This document shows positions 45,199-54,863 of a stretch of DNA of 64,000 nt, piece by piece. This DNA comes from Adiantum capillus-veneris (lineage: Eukaryota; Streptophyta; Polypodiopsida; Polypodiales; Pteridaceae), in NCBI GenBank assembly GCA_014529385.2, contig CM043963.1, forward strand, positions 81,246,412 to 81,310,411, in the 5' to 3' direction. The notes beneath the pieces were generated by a model. That model saw only the letters and a list, made by a program, of their open reading frames with translations, was not told where the DNA came from and searched no databases. Every line of letters begins with the position of its first letter. The stretch's first letter is position 1. A program made the position numbers and the translations under genes.

Positions 45199-46488
45199 GT
45201 GGACGCATGGCTGCAAGACTTGAGGCTGCGTGTGTTCGCCAACCTGGATTGGCAAGGAATCCCAGTTCACCCGCAGGCAGCAGGTTTGATTGAGCAACTC
45301 CCTGTTGGCAATATGGTGGTGTTGAATAATCAACACATTCAATTGACAACAGAAAGGGTCTCAAGGTGTTGTTGTTTGCCCAACGATGGCGTGGTGCACG
45401 CCTCTCATGTGATCCCTGCTGCAGATGTAGAGCAAGAATTTGGTTTGAAAGTAAAAGGAGAGTATAAGTTTTCAGGGTTGTGAGATGTAGCAACCAGGGA
45501 TGTGTATCGATGGTTTCTCGAGGTGATTTGGCTGCAAGCCAAAACCTATACCATTTCGACTCGAGCAAGAAATGTTTTGCATTCGGCCAACTTTGGGCCA
45601 GTAGCTTGGGCAGCGGTTGTCAGAGAACGCCTGCTAGCGGAGTGCCAAAGAGTGATGGAACAGTTGGGGAGGAATACCCCAACCAATGCAAAGGTTGGCC
45701 AACTGCTCACATTGATTTTTCCTTTAAGATAAGTTTTTCCTCTCGCCCTACGTCCTCTCTGCCACTTTGAAGATGATTGCTTGGTGGTCCAAGGCACTAA
45801 TGCTCCTCTGTCGCAAATGCAAAGCTTGGTAGTGCCGGCTGAGAGGGAAACACAGTAGCAACATGTGGGCACTGGGGATTTTCCTGGTCCATCGAGAGCA
45901 GTGGTATCCTATAGAGCCCAAGAGATGGCCACTGCAAGTGCACGATCAGCAAGCCGCAAGCGCGGCAGGGAGGAACATCAATTTTCTACACCACCTCCGG
46001 TGACGACATCTCTTCTTTCGGAGGATTCTGCGGTGTCTCTCTGGCGCCACCGAATGCAGGAGAGGGTGGGCAGTGCTACTCCGCTGAGGATGGGCTCTCC
46101 GGTTGCGGATGTTCCCGCTCAACCAAAAACTTTTGGCACTACCAATGCGGCTGCCTCAACGGGAGGTACTCTTCCCGCAGCGCTACCTTGGGAGGCTACG
46201 ACAACTACCCCCGTTGACCAATTGCAGGCATGTGGAACTTTTTTGAGCAGACTTGCAGAGTTTATTTGTGCAGCCTGGCCAGCCCCCACCACAGAGGGAA
46301 GAGTCAATGAGCTGGAAGCGCAGGTAGCGGCCTCGCAGACTCGCATTGCCGAGTTTTCCACTCAAAATGAAGAGCTGACTGCAACAACTCGCCAACAAGG
46401 GGCAGAAATACAAATGTTACGAGGGGCTAATGCTGAGTTTGTGGCCTCTATTCAACACGAACTTCTCCAGTTTGAGAACGCAGCATAG
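45199..46488 (+). pseudogene. Element F 3' ORF: unknown domain plus coiled coil
   Basis: One frame of about 430 codons with in-frame stops at 45481 (TGA), 45730 (TAA) and 45856 (TAG). The first 180 residues are globular (VFANLDWQGIPVHP; WFLEVIWLQAKTY; VVRERLLAECQRVMEQL; NAKVGQLLTLIF). A basic stretch follows (SASRKRGREE) and then a coiled coil (GRVNELEAQVAASQTRIAEF, QQGAEIQMLRG). No signal peptide or membrane segment is seen, so I have no support for an envelope. The layout matches the G protein (globular, basic, coiled coil). The function is unknown. Confidence 0.6.
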
Positions 46489-47201
46489 CCTAGCCTCTTA
46501 CTTAGCCTCGCACCCTGGTGATGTAATGATCAATATGAATGACTTGGATGCGTTGGCAGTGGAGATACAAGAAGATCTCCGAGTTTTTTTGGATAATCAA
46601 CTACAAAGCTGGAGCACACGCTTGGCTGCTGAGGTGAGAGCATAGCCACCCACTCAGTAGGTTGTGGTGCAACACCCCGAGTCATCCAACACTGACAGAG
46701 GTAAGAGTGTTGTTCCCGAGGGTTTTGATGTTGCTGATTGGGCACAAGCGACAGAGGATTGTGCTGAAGCCCAGGCTCATGTATCTTGTTTGCAGAAAAT
46801 GATTCGTCGATTTCATAAGGAGTGGCGCAGGGTCTATTTTTGGGTGGAGACCTTAGCTCATTCTTTTTCTTTCAGTCTACCACCTTGCCCTCCATTTTGG
46901 TCTTCTCTTAATAGATACCTTTCTCTCTATTATCCTTTACATACACCTCTTGCTCCTCTACCACAGGCGCCTCAATCTATTTCTTTGCCAACGCAGCTTA
47001 TTCCTCAGGCTCCCTGGCCGAAACATATTGAGATAGATCCACGTCTTTTGGATGAGGTCTATCGGGCACATACTGCAGATTTTAGAGACTTTGGCTATAT
47101 TGATATTTCCTCTTCACCAGAGCAGGGTGAAGAGAAACCACCGGAACCTTCCAACCGGAGGGGCTGAGAGTGGGTTCGTGCAATCCACCGTGTGTGCCAG
47201 G
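46489..47201 (+). other. Element F 3' end, residual coding traces
   Basis: A frame at 46664-47167 (VPEGFDVADWAQATEDCAEAQAHV, then Pro-rich) may be the continuation of the 3' ORF in a shifted frame. A purine-rich GGAGGGGCTGAGAGTGGG at 47157-47174 could be the priming tract, although it lies about 27 nt from the LTR. Confidence 0.4.
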
Positions 47202-47593
47202 TGTTACGGCATTAGCCAGTACTGCAGTCCTGCGGAGGTCTGGACACTGCGGATCAGGGGTATGCGGTATGCGACGGTCGTAGTGGCAGTTCTTCACAGG
47301 ATATCATGGGACAGGAGTGTGTGCACCGTTCCCGATCTGTGCTGGAGTAGAGGTTGTATATGGAGGTGCATACCTGTCTTTTGATGTAACTTAACCAATC
47401 TCTATGATATTCATGGCATCTACTGTTGTAACACTGTGTCTGGATTATACATGAATGAAGCAAGAGGTGTTCTGGGCCTGTGTACTGTGTACTTCCTTCT
47501 CTTGTCATTCTATATGTTGATATTCATATAATGTAGTTGCGGGTAATCATTCCTATAATGCCTATTGCTCCTGTGCGAGCAATAGCCATTACA
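47202..47593 (+). repeat. Element F 3' LTR
   Basis: 392 bp matching 38989-39374, with scattered substitutions and a few small indels. Confidence 0.93.
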
Positions 47594-48047
47594 CCGCACT
47601 TGTCCCCAAAAGAACAACCGCCAAGATCCTCCTAGAGTTTCCTTGGTTGAAATCCAACAGGAGGAGACTCACCAAACTCACCACAAAGGATCTCCTCTAT
47701 GCCATGCTTGGGGAAAGTTAAGACAACATGATGCTTTTATTCTCTTTGACCCTGGTTCTACTCACAATATAATATCTATAAAGTTGGCCACCAAGCTAGG
47801 CATACAATCATATGAGATGGGAGATGTCCTACCCGCAGACAATGCCTTCAAGGGGCAAGAAGATTTAGTCACTCCCTTAATCGGGAAATTGAGGCTTCAT
47901 GTCCAAGGCTATGTGGACAAAGAGGACTTCTTTATCTCTCCTCTCAAGCATGAGGATGTAATCCTAGGGGCACCATGGTTTGACCGCCTGGCTGCCAATG
48001 TTTAATTTCCTGAAAGGAGAATCTCCTTTAAGTTCAAGGAAAAAGAC
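47594..48047 (+). pseudogene. Element D protease
   Basis: Resumes the D frame after F. It contains HDAFILFDPGSTHNIIS (about 47725-47775; DPGS in place of DSG/DTG, as is usual in plant chromoviruses), GKLRLHVQGYVDKEDFFI and VILGAPWFDRL. TAA at 48003-48005 falls where E has AAG (Lys), and the frame goes on. The protease would cut the gag-pol precursor. Confidence 0.88.
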
Positions 48048-48908
48048 ATGTATATAGATGCTAAGGAAATGGGTAACACTATCCCCATTGTACATACACC
48101 AGCTTTCAACAAGTCAATAAAGAGCTCTATTTCCGTGTACATGATTTTTGTTAAAGATTCTCAAAATGAACCTAATGATTCGGCAAAAGAAACTAAAAGT
48201 AACCAAAAGGAATTAGAGTTATCCAATTTTCTCAAGGGGTTTCAAGATGTTTTTATTGACGACATCCCTTGTGAGCTACCTCCTAAACAAGGTAATGATG
48301 ACCATCCAATTGAACTTCTTCCAGAAAGTTCACCGCCTAACAAACCTCCTTATAGAGTTTCTCAAGCTCAACAAGAGGAGATTATTCATCAAGTGCATGA
48401 GTTAGTTGAGAAGGGCATGGTTAGGCCTAGCTCATCCCCATTTTGCTCACCTGTGCTACTAGTGCAAAAGAAAGATGGCACATATCGTATGTGTGTCGAC
48501 TATAGAGCACTAAATAGGATCACTATCAAGAATAGGTTTCCCGTTCCATGGGTAGAAGACCTATTTGATAAGCTACAAGGATTGACCTACTTCAGTAGGA
48601 TTGACCTAGAAAGTGGCTATCATCAAATAAGGATAGTTGATCAAGGCATTGTAAAGACCACATTTCACACCACATTTGGTCTTTAGGAATACATTGTCAT
48701 GCCTTTTGGCTTGACCAATGCACCATCCACATTCAACCACTTGATGGAGAAGTTGTTCAGGCCTCATCGAACCTTCACTGGAGTGTTCTTTGATGATATT
48801 ATCAGCTACTCTAATTCATTAGACGAACACAAGCAACACCTCTAGGTAATATTTCAAGTTTTAAGAGAGAATAAACTTTATGTTAATCGAAATAAAAGTG
48901 AATTTTTC
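48048..48908 (+). pseudogene. Element D reverse transcriptase
   Basis: Motifs in order: PYRVSQAQQEEI, VRPSSSPFCSPVLLVQKKDG, RMCVDYRALNRITIKNRFPVP, YFSRIDLESGYHQIRI (first catalytic Asp), VMPFGLTNAPSTF, and VFFDDIISYS (YVDD-type motif, near 48790). Stops are TAG 48684-48686 (Gln expected) and TAG 48843-48845 (Gln expected). All key residues are encoded, so only the stops disable this domain. Confidence 0.92.
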
Positions 48909-49713
48909 TTGCAAGAGATTGAGTATTTAGGTCACATTATCTCTCAAGATGGCATCCAAATGGATCCATCCAAGTTAGAGGTAATAAAAGGATGGCCTAA
49001 ACCAAGGAATCTTCATGAATTAAGAAGCTTTATAGGTAAGTGTGCATACTATCGACATTTCATAGAAAAGTTCTCACAAATTGCGGGACCATTACATGAT
49101 CTAACAAAGAAAAACGTTAGGTATACAAGGTCTGCTAAGGAGAACAATGCTTTCGAAAAGCTTATCTCTCAACCTGTGCTTACACTACCGGATCTCTCAA
49201 CACCATTTGAGGTCCAATGTGATGCTTGTGGTGATTGCCTTGGAGCTGTTTTGCTTCAACAAGGGCACACCATAGGCTATGAGAGTCGAAGGCTCGACCC
49301 TATTGAACAAGCTCTAGGAATATACAAAAAGGAACTCCTTGCAGTTCTACATGCCTGAGACTCATGGAAGCACTATTTATTGGGGACTCCTTTCATTCTG
49401 CGAACAGATCACCAAAGTCTTAAGTACTTCATGAAGCAGACCAAGCTCTCCGACAAACAAATGAGGTGGGCAAATTTCCTTTCGCAATTTCATTTTCATA
49501 TTGCTCACATTGCTAGCAAGAATAATCAAGTAGTTGATGCACTCTCAAGAAGACCGAGAGCGAATGCGGTTTCCATACCAACTCACAATGATCTATCTTC
49601 AATGATAGATGAGTACGCTATTGCTCCCGATTTTAGAGATGTGATTTCAGCCCTTGCATTAGGGAAGAAAGAAGAACCATTTACTTTACAACATGGTTAT
49701 CTTCTCTATGGCA
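48909..49713 (+). pseudogene. Element D RNase H and start of integrase
   Basis: EYLGHIISQDGIQMDPSKLE, RSFIGKCAYYRHFIEKFS, FEVQCDACGDCLGAVLLQQG, KKELLAVLHA (then TGA 49356-49358), FILRTDHQSLKYFMKQTKLS and QVVDALSRRP: the connection and RNase H domains of a chromovirus. It continues to the beginning of integrase ([14 protein letters not shown]), where the sequence jumps to the integrase C terminus. Confidence 0.9.
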
Positions 49714-50230
49714 ACAAAGGCAAAAGGCTGCTGCTGACAAGCACAGAAGATCCCAAACCTTTAAAGAAAATGATTGGGTCTTATTAAAGTTTCCCAAGGC
49801 TCGATTAAGGCACACGACGGGCAAGAATCCTACGGGCCACCAAAAGTACTATTCTAAACTAGCAAAAAGGTACTATGGTCCCTTCCAGATTCTTAGGCCA
49901 ATCAATGAGATGGCCTATCAACTCAAGTTTCCCAATCATTGGCTCATACACAATGCTTTCCATGTGAGCCTATTAAAGCCTTACAAAGGAGAGCCACCTC
50001 AAGAACCAACTATTGAAGACCCACCGGAGATCGAGGACCAAGAGGAGGTGCTGCAGCCCAAGTCCATTGTCCAACATGAAGACAAGGTATTAAGAGGCGG
50101 TAAGACTATCCGACGATAGCTTATTAAGTTTAAGAATTATCCTTTTGAAGATGCTAGATGGATGCAAGGCATACAATTAAAGGATAACCTAAACCTTGTC
50201 AATGCTTACAATGCTTCCCAAGAGTAAGAA
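49714..50230 (+). pseudogene. Element D integrase C terminus and chromodomain-like tail
   Basis: After the deletion the true frame is shifted. It reads [39 protein letters not shown] and [17 protein letters not shown] (the GPF/Y module of chromovirus integrases). A chromodomain-like segment follows ([14 protein letters not shown], then past TAG 50117-50119, LIKFKNYPFEDARWM). Compared with E (61833-62600) about 740 bp with the HHCC and DDE core are absent. Chromodomains direct insertion towards heterochromatin in related elements. Confidence 0.85.
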
Positions 50231-50564
50231 AATGTACATAATGTTAAAAATGAACAAAGTTTTTGTCTTATAAGACTCTTTTTTTCTTTATTGTGCACAG
50301 AAATGAAGTAGTATGCATGCTTAGATCAAGTTTGCGGAGACGATGTCTCCCAAACACCAAGTAGAGCTTGTCACTCTACTATGGAAGACTGATAGGACTA
50401 ATGTGCAGACATGCTTGCGGCAGCCTCAGGATCTCAAGCACCAAATGGACTAGTCATCCATTGTGGAATGATGCCGTAGGGTAACATAGGGATCCTCTAC
50501 CCGCTAAAAAAAGGACTCATGAATATGATTTATCTTCTTTACACCAAAGTCGAGGACGACTATG

Positions 50565-50582
50565 ATTTCAAGAGAGAGGTAA
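50565..50582 (+). other. Element D polypurine tract
   Basis: CAAGAGAGAGGTAA just before TGTCAT of the 3' LTR; the same tract precedes both E LTRs. Confidence 0.85.
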
Positions 50583-52162
50583 TGTCATAATAATCAATAT
50601 CTAATTCTCCTAAATGATTTTCTCATCTTAAACTGATCATTTAATATGGGGAAGTGCCAGCGGAGAAAAGGCTAGAATATTGGCTACGCTAGCAGACCGG
50701 CCATAGTAGGGATCCAAAGGGGGGGCCATCTGCAAAATATCCATGTGCAACAATGGGCTAAAAATACCCTAAGGTTCAGCCCATTAAGACTTCCAAAATG
50801 CTAAGGTTCCAAAATTCCAAGGTTATGTCCAAAGGTCAACCTTAAGGGAATTGGATGCTTTGTGTGTGACCAAAAAAGTCTTTGTACATCCCTACATGGG
50901 AGGGGGCGAGCCTTTCTTCTAGGGGATGAGAGAGAAAGACACACACACACACACACACACACACAGAGGCTCCCTTTACACAAAGGGAATGAGGGACACA
51001 TGTCAGCTCCCTAGGCCAGATGCCCACAAGGTGTGCCCAATTCCTATTGGATGCCCTTGGAGGTGGACCAATGAGAATTAGGCTAGAGTAAATCTAGTTT
51101 AATTAATTTAAAAACACTTAATAAAAGAACCAATGAGAATTAAGTCCTCTAGAAGACTATTGGACAGTCTCCCAAGGGGTCCAATGAGCATTCAACAGCC
51201 CAATGGCTTGCCTAATTCCTATTGGCCAGGAGGCAAAGGGGTCCAATGAGAGTTTAATTGAATTATTAATTAACCTAAAGCTCTCACAAAAGGGGAAAGG
51301 GGGACACATGTCAAAAGGCTATGACTTATGCTGCTTAATAATCATTGGCTTGACTTGGGGAGGGCCAATGGGGAGATAGCAAGAGCAAATAGCAAGAGGG
51401 CTCGCCCAAGAGAGAGAGGGGGCTGTTTTTTGCAAGGCATTATCACACACACACTCTCACACAGTCTATGTGAGAAGTAAAGAAAACTATCTCTTCCCAA
51501 GCTTTAATGGAGAACTCATCACCTACTCCAAGCTTGTGAGATAGAAGCCTACATCGACACACTCTTGGCATGTGGATGCAAATCCAACCAAGAGCTAAGC
51601 TTCAGTGCCTGCTCATCTCCTCTACCAAGCTAGTTACTAAGCTAATCTATGCTAATACATGAGTGATTATGTGAGGAGATGTACATATTTCTCGTAAGAT
51701 ACTCCTTCTTCCTCTCAATCTACTCTCATACCCTGCTAGCTCTCACCATCTTCGAAGGTGTGTGAGGTCTTGGGTCCGAGAACGGGGATAATTAAAGTTG
51801 TGTTTGCTAAGTGTTTTGCTTAGTTCATGAAGCTTTCATCTTCATTGCACTAGCTAGTCTTGAAGGAACATAAAGAATTGTATTGTACAATGTCTCTCTT
51901 GATGGGAGAAACCATAATACAAAGCCTTTTGGAGGGGGGACCGGCTCCATGCAAATCCGGTCCTCAATTGTTGTCAATTTCTTAATTTCTCTCTCTTTTG
52001 AAAGTATTGTTGATGCTATCTAACTAGGTGTTATGCTTTTTGTTGCTCTCTCTCCACCCAAGCACTCTTGTAATTCTCATTAGGAATCTATTCTAATGAA
52101 ATGCCCACTATGTTCACGCTAATTTCCGCTACACACAAGTTATTAGGCCATTAAATGTTACA
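50583..52162 (+). repeat. Element D 3' LTR
   Basis: 1580 bp, TGTCATAATAATC to TGTTACA. It preserves the empty C insertion site (CACAAAGGGAATGAGGG near 50985-51000) and holds a CA repeat at about 50939-50963. Confidence 0.94.
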
Positions 52163-52167
52163 TGACA

Positions 52168-52285
52168 CCTTACCTATTTGTTTCCATGCACCCGCGGGTC
52201 AAAAGCTCTGTCCTCGTCTGACATTCTTGTTTGTCGGTTGAGTTCTCGCTATCATAACCACCGCTAGCGGCGTAACCGCCAAACA
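52168..52285 (+). repeat. Element G 3' LTR, last part (inferred end)
   Basis: Sequence following the TGACA duplication of D. It ends CGTAACCGCCAAACA, which resembles the end of the C LTR (GACCCGCAAACA). Taking 52285 as the end gives a 985-bp LTR. The matching G 5' LTR is outside the window, so the end and its TSD (possibly TTTAC) cannot be confirmed. Confidence 0.55.
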
Positions 52286-52799
52286 TTTACCCTCGATGGT
52301 AGAAGGAGCACACTCCCTCTACTTTGATGGAGCTTACAAGAGAGACTCCGACAAAGGAGCTGTTGCAGGCATAGTGGTCTTTGATGACAAATGGACAAAG
52401 TTATTTTCATTGGGCCAATTGTTAGATTCACATTCTAACAATGAAGTTGAGTATGCACCACTAATCAAGGGTCTACAATGGTTCGTCTCGCAAGGTGTAC
52501 AACACCTTAATGTATTTAGGGATGCTCTACTTTTGGTAAGGCAAGTAAATGGAGTATGGACATGCAAGAATCCTAGCTTGAGGACTCACTTAAGCGGTGT
52601 AAAAACCTTGTTGGGTAAGTTTGAAGAAGTTCAAATACACCATATCCCAAGGACTCAAAACCATGAAGCAGATGCCCTAGCAAGTGAAAGACTGCAGAAA
52701 GTGTTGGTTGGGGCTATCAAGCTAAAGCTCCCTCTATTTCAAGGTAGTGATGCCTTACCTGAGATCATGCATTTTTTGGAAACAGGGGAATGCCCATAA
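52286..52799 (+). pseudogene. Element H RNase H (plant-type second RNase H)
   Basis: An RNase HI fold: SLYFDGAYKRDSDKGAVAGIV (first Asp), DSHSNNEVEYAPLIKGLQWF (Glu), LNVFRDALLLVRQV (Asp) and TQNHEADALAS (last Asp). This is the form found between the ordinary RNase H and integrase in Tat/Ogre-type gypsy elements, so H probably belongs there. The upstream pol is not in the window, presumably beyond the left end of G. TAA at 52797-52799 stops the frame before integrase. Confidence 0.85.
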
Positions 52800-52829
52800 G
52801 ATTTAACAAAGGGACAGAATCAATGGCTA

Positions 52830-54090
52830 ATGCAAAAGGCCACGAGGTATCGGCTCATCAATGACGGTTTGTACTGTAAGGGTAAGGACCAAATACTCAG
52901 GAAGGTCCCTCTCTCTCATGAAATCACGCGAGTAATTGCTAGCTGTCACGATGGGGTTTATGGTGGTCACTTTGCCCTAGACATAACAAGTAGGAAAATC
53001 TTGCAGGCTGGCTTCATATGGCCTAGCCTCAACCATGATGTACACCACTGGTGCAAAACGTGTAAGTTGTGTCAAAAGGCCGGCACTAGGTCACTTATGC
53101 CTGAACCACAGACACCTATTCTCCCATATGGACCATTTGAAAAGTGGGGTATCAATGACATAGGACCATTACCTAGGTCCAACTCAGGAAAATTCTACAT
53201 CATCATGAGGGGGTTGACTACATGACTAGATGGGCAGAAGCTACAACCACTACTAGAATCACAACGGTAGAGGTAGCTAAGTTTATCTACGAGCACATAT
53301 GTTGTAGGTTTGGCACACCATTAGAGATCATCTCTGATAGAGGGCCAGGTTTTAGAGCAGACTTGGTAGGAGAATTAATGCAAAAATTGGGCATTACAAG
53401 GAGGCACTCTTCACCATATTACCCTCAATGTAATGGCCTAGTTGAAAAGGTGAATGGAATGGTTTCTAAAATTCTTACCAAGCAGGTAAACAATCATCCT
53501 GGAGACTGGGATACTTGTACCTACTACCAGCTTTGTGGGCCTACAGAACCTCATTCCGTATATCCTTGGGATTCACACCGTATCATCTGGTATTTGGTAA
53601 GGAAGCAATCTTGCCCATTGAAGTGCAACTACAAAGTCTCATAGTAATGGCAAGCCCACTTCAACGACCCAACATGCATTTGAGAGAACATATCATCGAC
53701 TTGGAGAGACTACACCTGGACAGAGAAGAAGCAATAAATTATTATGCGGCACAAGCAGAGCATAGATGGCTTAGCTTTAACCAACATCTTCGGCAAAAAG
53801 AATTGAAGAAAGGAATGTTGGTGCTCCGCTATGACAATCGCTTCGACACGCGCAAAGATAAGAAACTCCTACTCCGATGGGAAGGCCCTTTCATCATCAG
53901 GAAAAAGTATGCCAATGGAAGCTACCAGCTTATGGAAGCTGATGGAATTAAACTTCATAAAACAAGGGTAAATGGTTGGCGGCTCAAACCTTATTTTCTT
54001 CTATTTGACCAGGCTCCACCTATCGACATTCCAAATGAAGATACACCATCAACCGCCACTCCGACGACAATGATCAAACAGATGAGCTAG
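52830..54090 (+). pseudogene. Element H integrase
   Basis: HHCC domain (HDGVYGGHFALDITSRKIL, WCKTCKLCQKAG, about 52950-53090). The core follows with WGINDIGPLPRS (first Asp), EIISDRGPGFRADL (second Asp) and YYPQCNGLVEKVNGM (Glu). Then come LPALWAYRTSFRISLGFTPYHLVFGKEA and a C-terminal module with KLLLRWEGPFIIRKKY. Frameshifts near 53222 and 53515 divide it into three frames. No chromodomain follows, consistent with a non-chromovirus gypsy element. Confidence 0.88.
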
Positions 54091-54369
54091 AGACATGAAT
54101 GCCTCTAGCCAAAAGCGGAGGGCTAATGATAGCCGATTTTTAGAAAACAAGAAAAAAAAGAAAAAAAAATATTTTTCCTCTGCCGGAGTATTTGGCAACA
54201 CCGTCGGAAGACTCTGCAATTTCCGGGTCCACCTCACAGCCCTAGCTCATCCATACCCCAGCTTGGCAGGCTGCCCTCGGTTTCACCTCGCCCCACCCTC
54301 TCTCTCTCCCTCTTGTTTTACACCCCTAGAGGGCTGCCAGTTTTGTCATATCCCCTCTCTCTCTTCCAT

Positions 54370-54429
<60 letters not shown>

Positions 54430-54572
54430 TCATCCACACCCCAGTCCTAGCAGGCCGCCACATTACGCCCCATTTTCCCTCATCCACATTCCCTTCGGCC
54501 TTATACCCCCCTTGTTTTCTTCCCCAACCCTGGCGGACCACCAGTCTAGCACCACCCCCCCTATCTTCACCT

Positions 54573-54616
<44 letters not shown>

Positions 54617-54863
54617 CCTTCTCCAACAAACACCCTATCCCTATCCCCTCTCACCCTCTCTCACAACCTCACACTCCCCCTCTCACTCTCCCATCGTGGG
54701 AACACGCCTTAGGGGCCATATACTCTCTATATATATATATATATCCCATCCCCTCCCCTCTCGTTGACTAATCTAATCCCCCCCTTTTTTTTCGGCCTCT
54801 ATTGCGACGCCACTCATGCTTGCCCTCCACCCCCCTAGACCCATGCCCTTGGGGGCGCAACCC
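54091..54863 (+). other. Element H 3' flank and probable start of its 3' LTR
   Basis: After the integrase stop, AAAAGCGGAGGGCTAA (54111-54126) could be a purine tract, with an LTR starting TGATAGCC at 54127. Long CT tracts, a TATATATATA run (about 54730-54745) and A/T homopolymers fill the region. No ORF here is credible. Homology to E begins abruptly at 54864. Confidence 0.45.
54370..54425. repeat. (CT)n microsatellite
   Basis: More than 50 bp of CT repeats; a second CT tract of about 36 bp lies at 54573-54610. Confidence 0.95.

Larger units (their letters stand above)
38989..47593 (+). mobile_element. Element F: gypsy retrotransposon with extra 3' ORF
   Basis: Short LTRs (38989-39374, 386 bp; 47202-47593, 392 bp) begin TGTTACGGCATTAGCC and end GCCATTACA. 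TSD CCGCG (38984-38988) against CCGCA (47594-47598), one mismatch. The order is gag with three zinc knuckles, protease, reverse transcriptase, RNase H, integrase, then a 3' ORF with a coiled coil. Domain order and motifs (FAWEYADMQGLDP, FLDDL, HRPGAQHAVADYLSR) place it in Ty3/gypsy, outside the chromoviruses because no chromodomain is seen. Many stops and frameshifts. Confidence 0.92.
22352..52162 (+). mobile_element. Element D: chromovirus-type gypsy retrotransposon
   Basis: LTRs begin TGTCAT and end TGTTACA, with TSD TGACA on both sides (22347-22351, 52163-52167). The 5' LTR holds element C and the gag holds element F. Removing both leaves 5' LTR, a degenerate initiator-Met primer site, leader, gag with zinc knuckle, protease, reverse transcriptase, RNase H, a truncated integrase, a chromodomain-like C terminus, purine tract and 3' LTR. 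The F insertion plus its duplication is 8610 bp, a multiple of three, so gag and pol would form one frame without it. The element is dead: five or more stops and an integrase deletion. Confidence 0.92.

Noticed and set aside
45199-46488. Envelope gene in element F
   Set aside because: Position fits, but no signal peptide, membrane segment or Cys pattern is seen; the coiled coil alone is not enough.
54326-54613. Frames rich in Arg-Glu or Ser-Leu near 54.4 kb
   Set aside because: Translations of (CT)n and (GA)n microsatellites.
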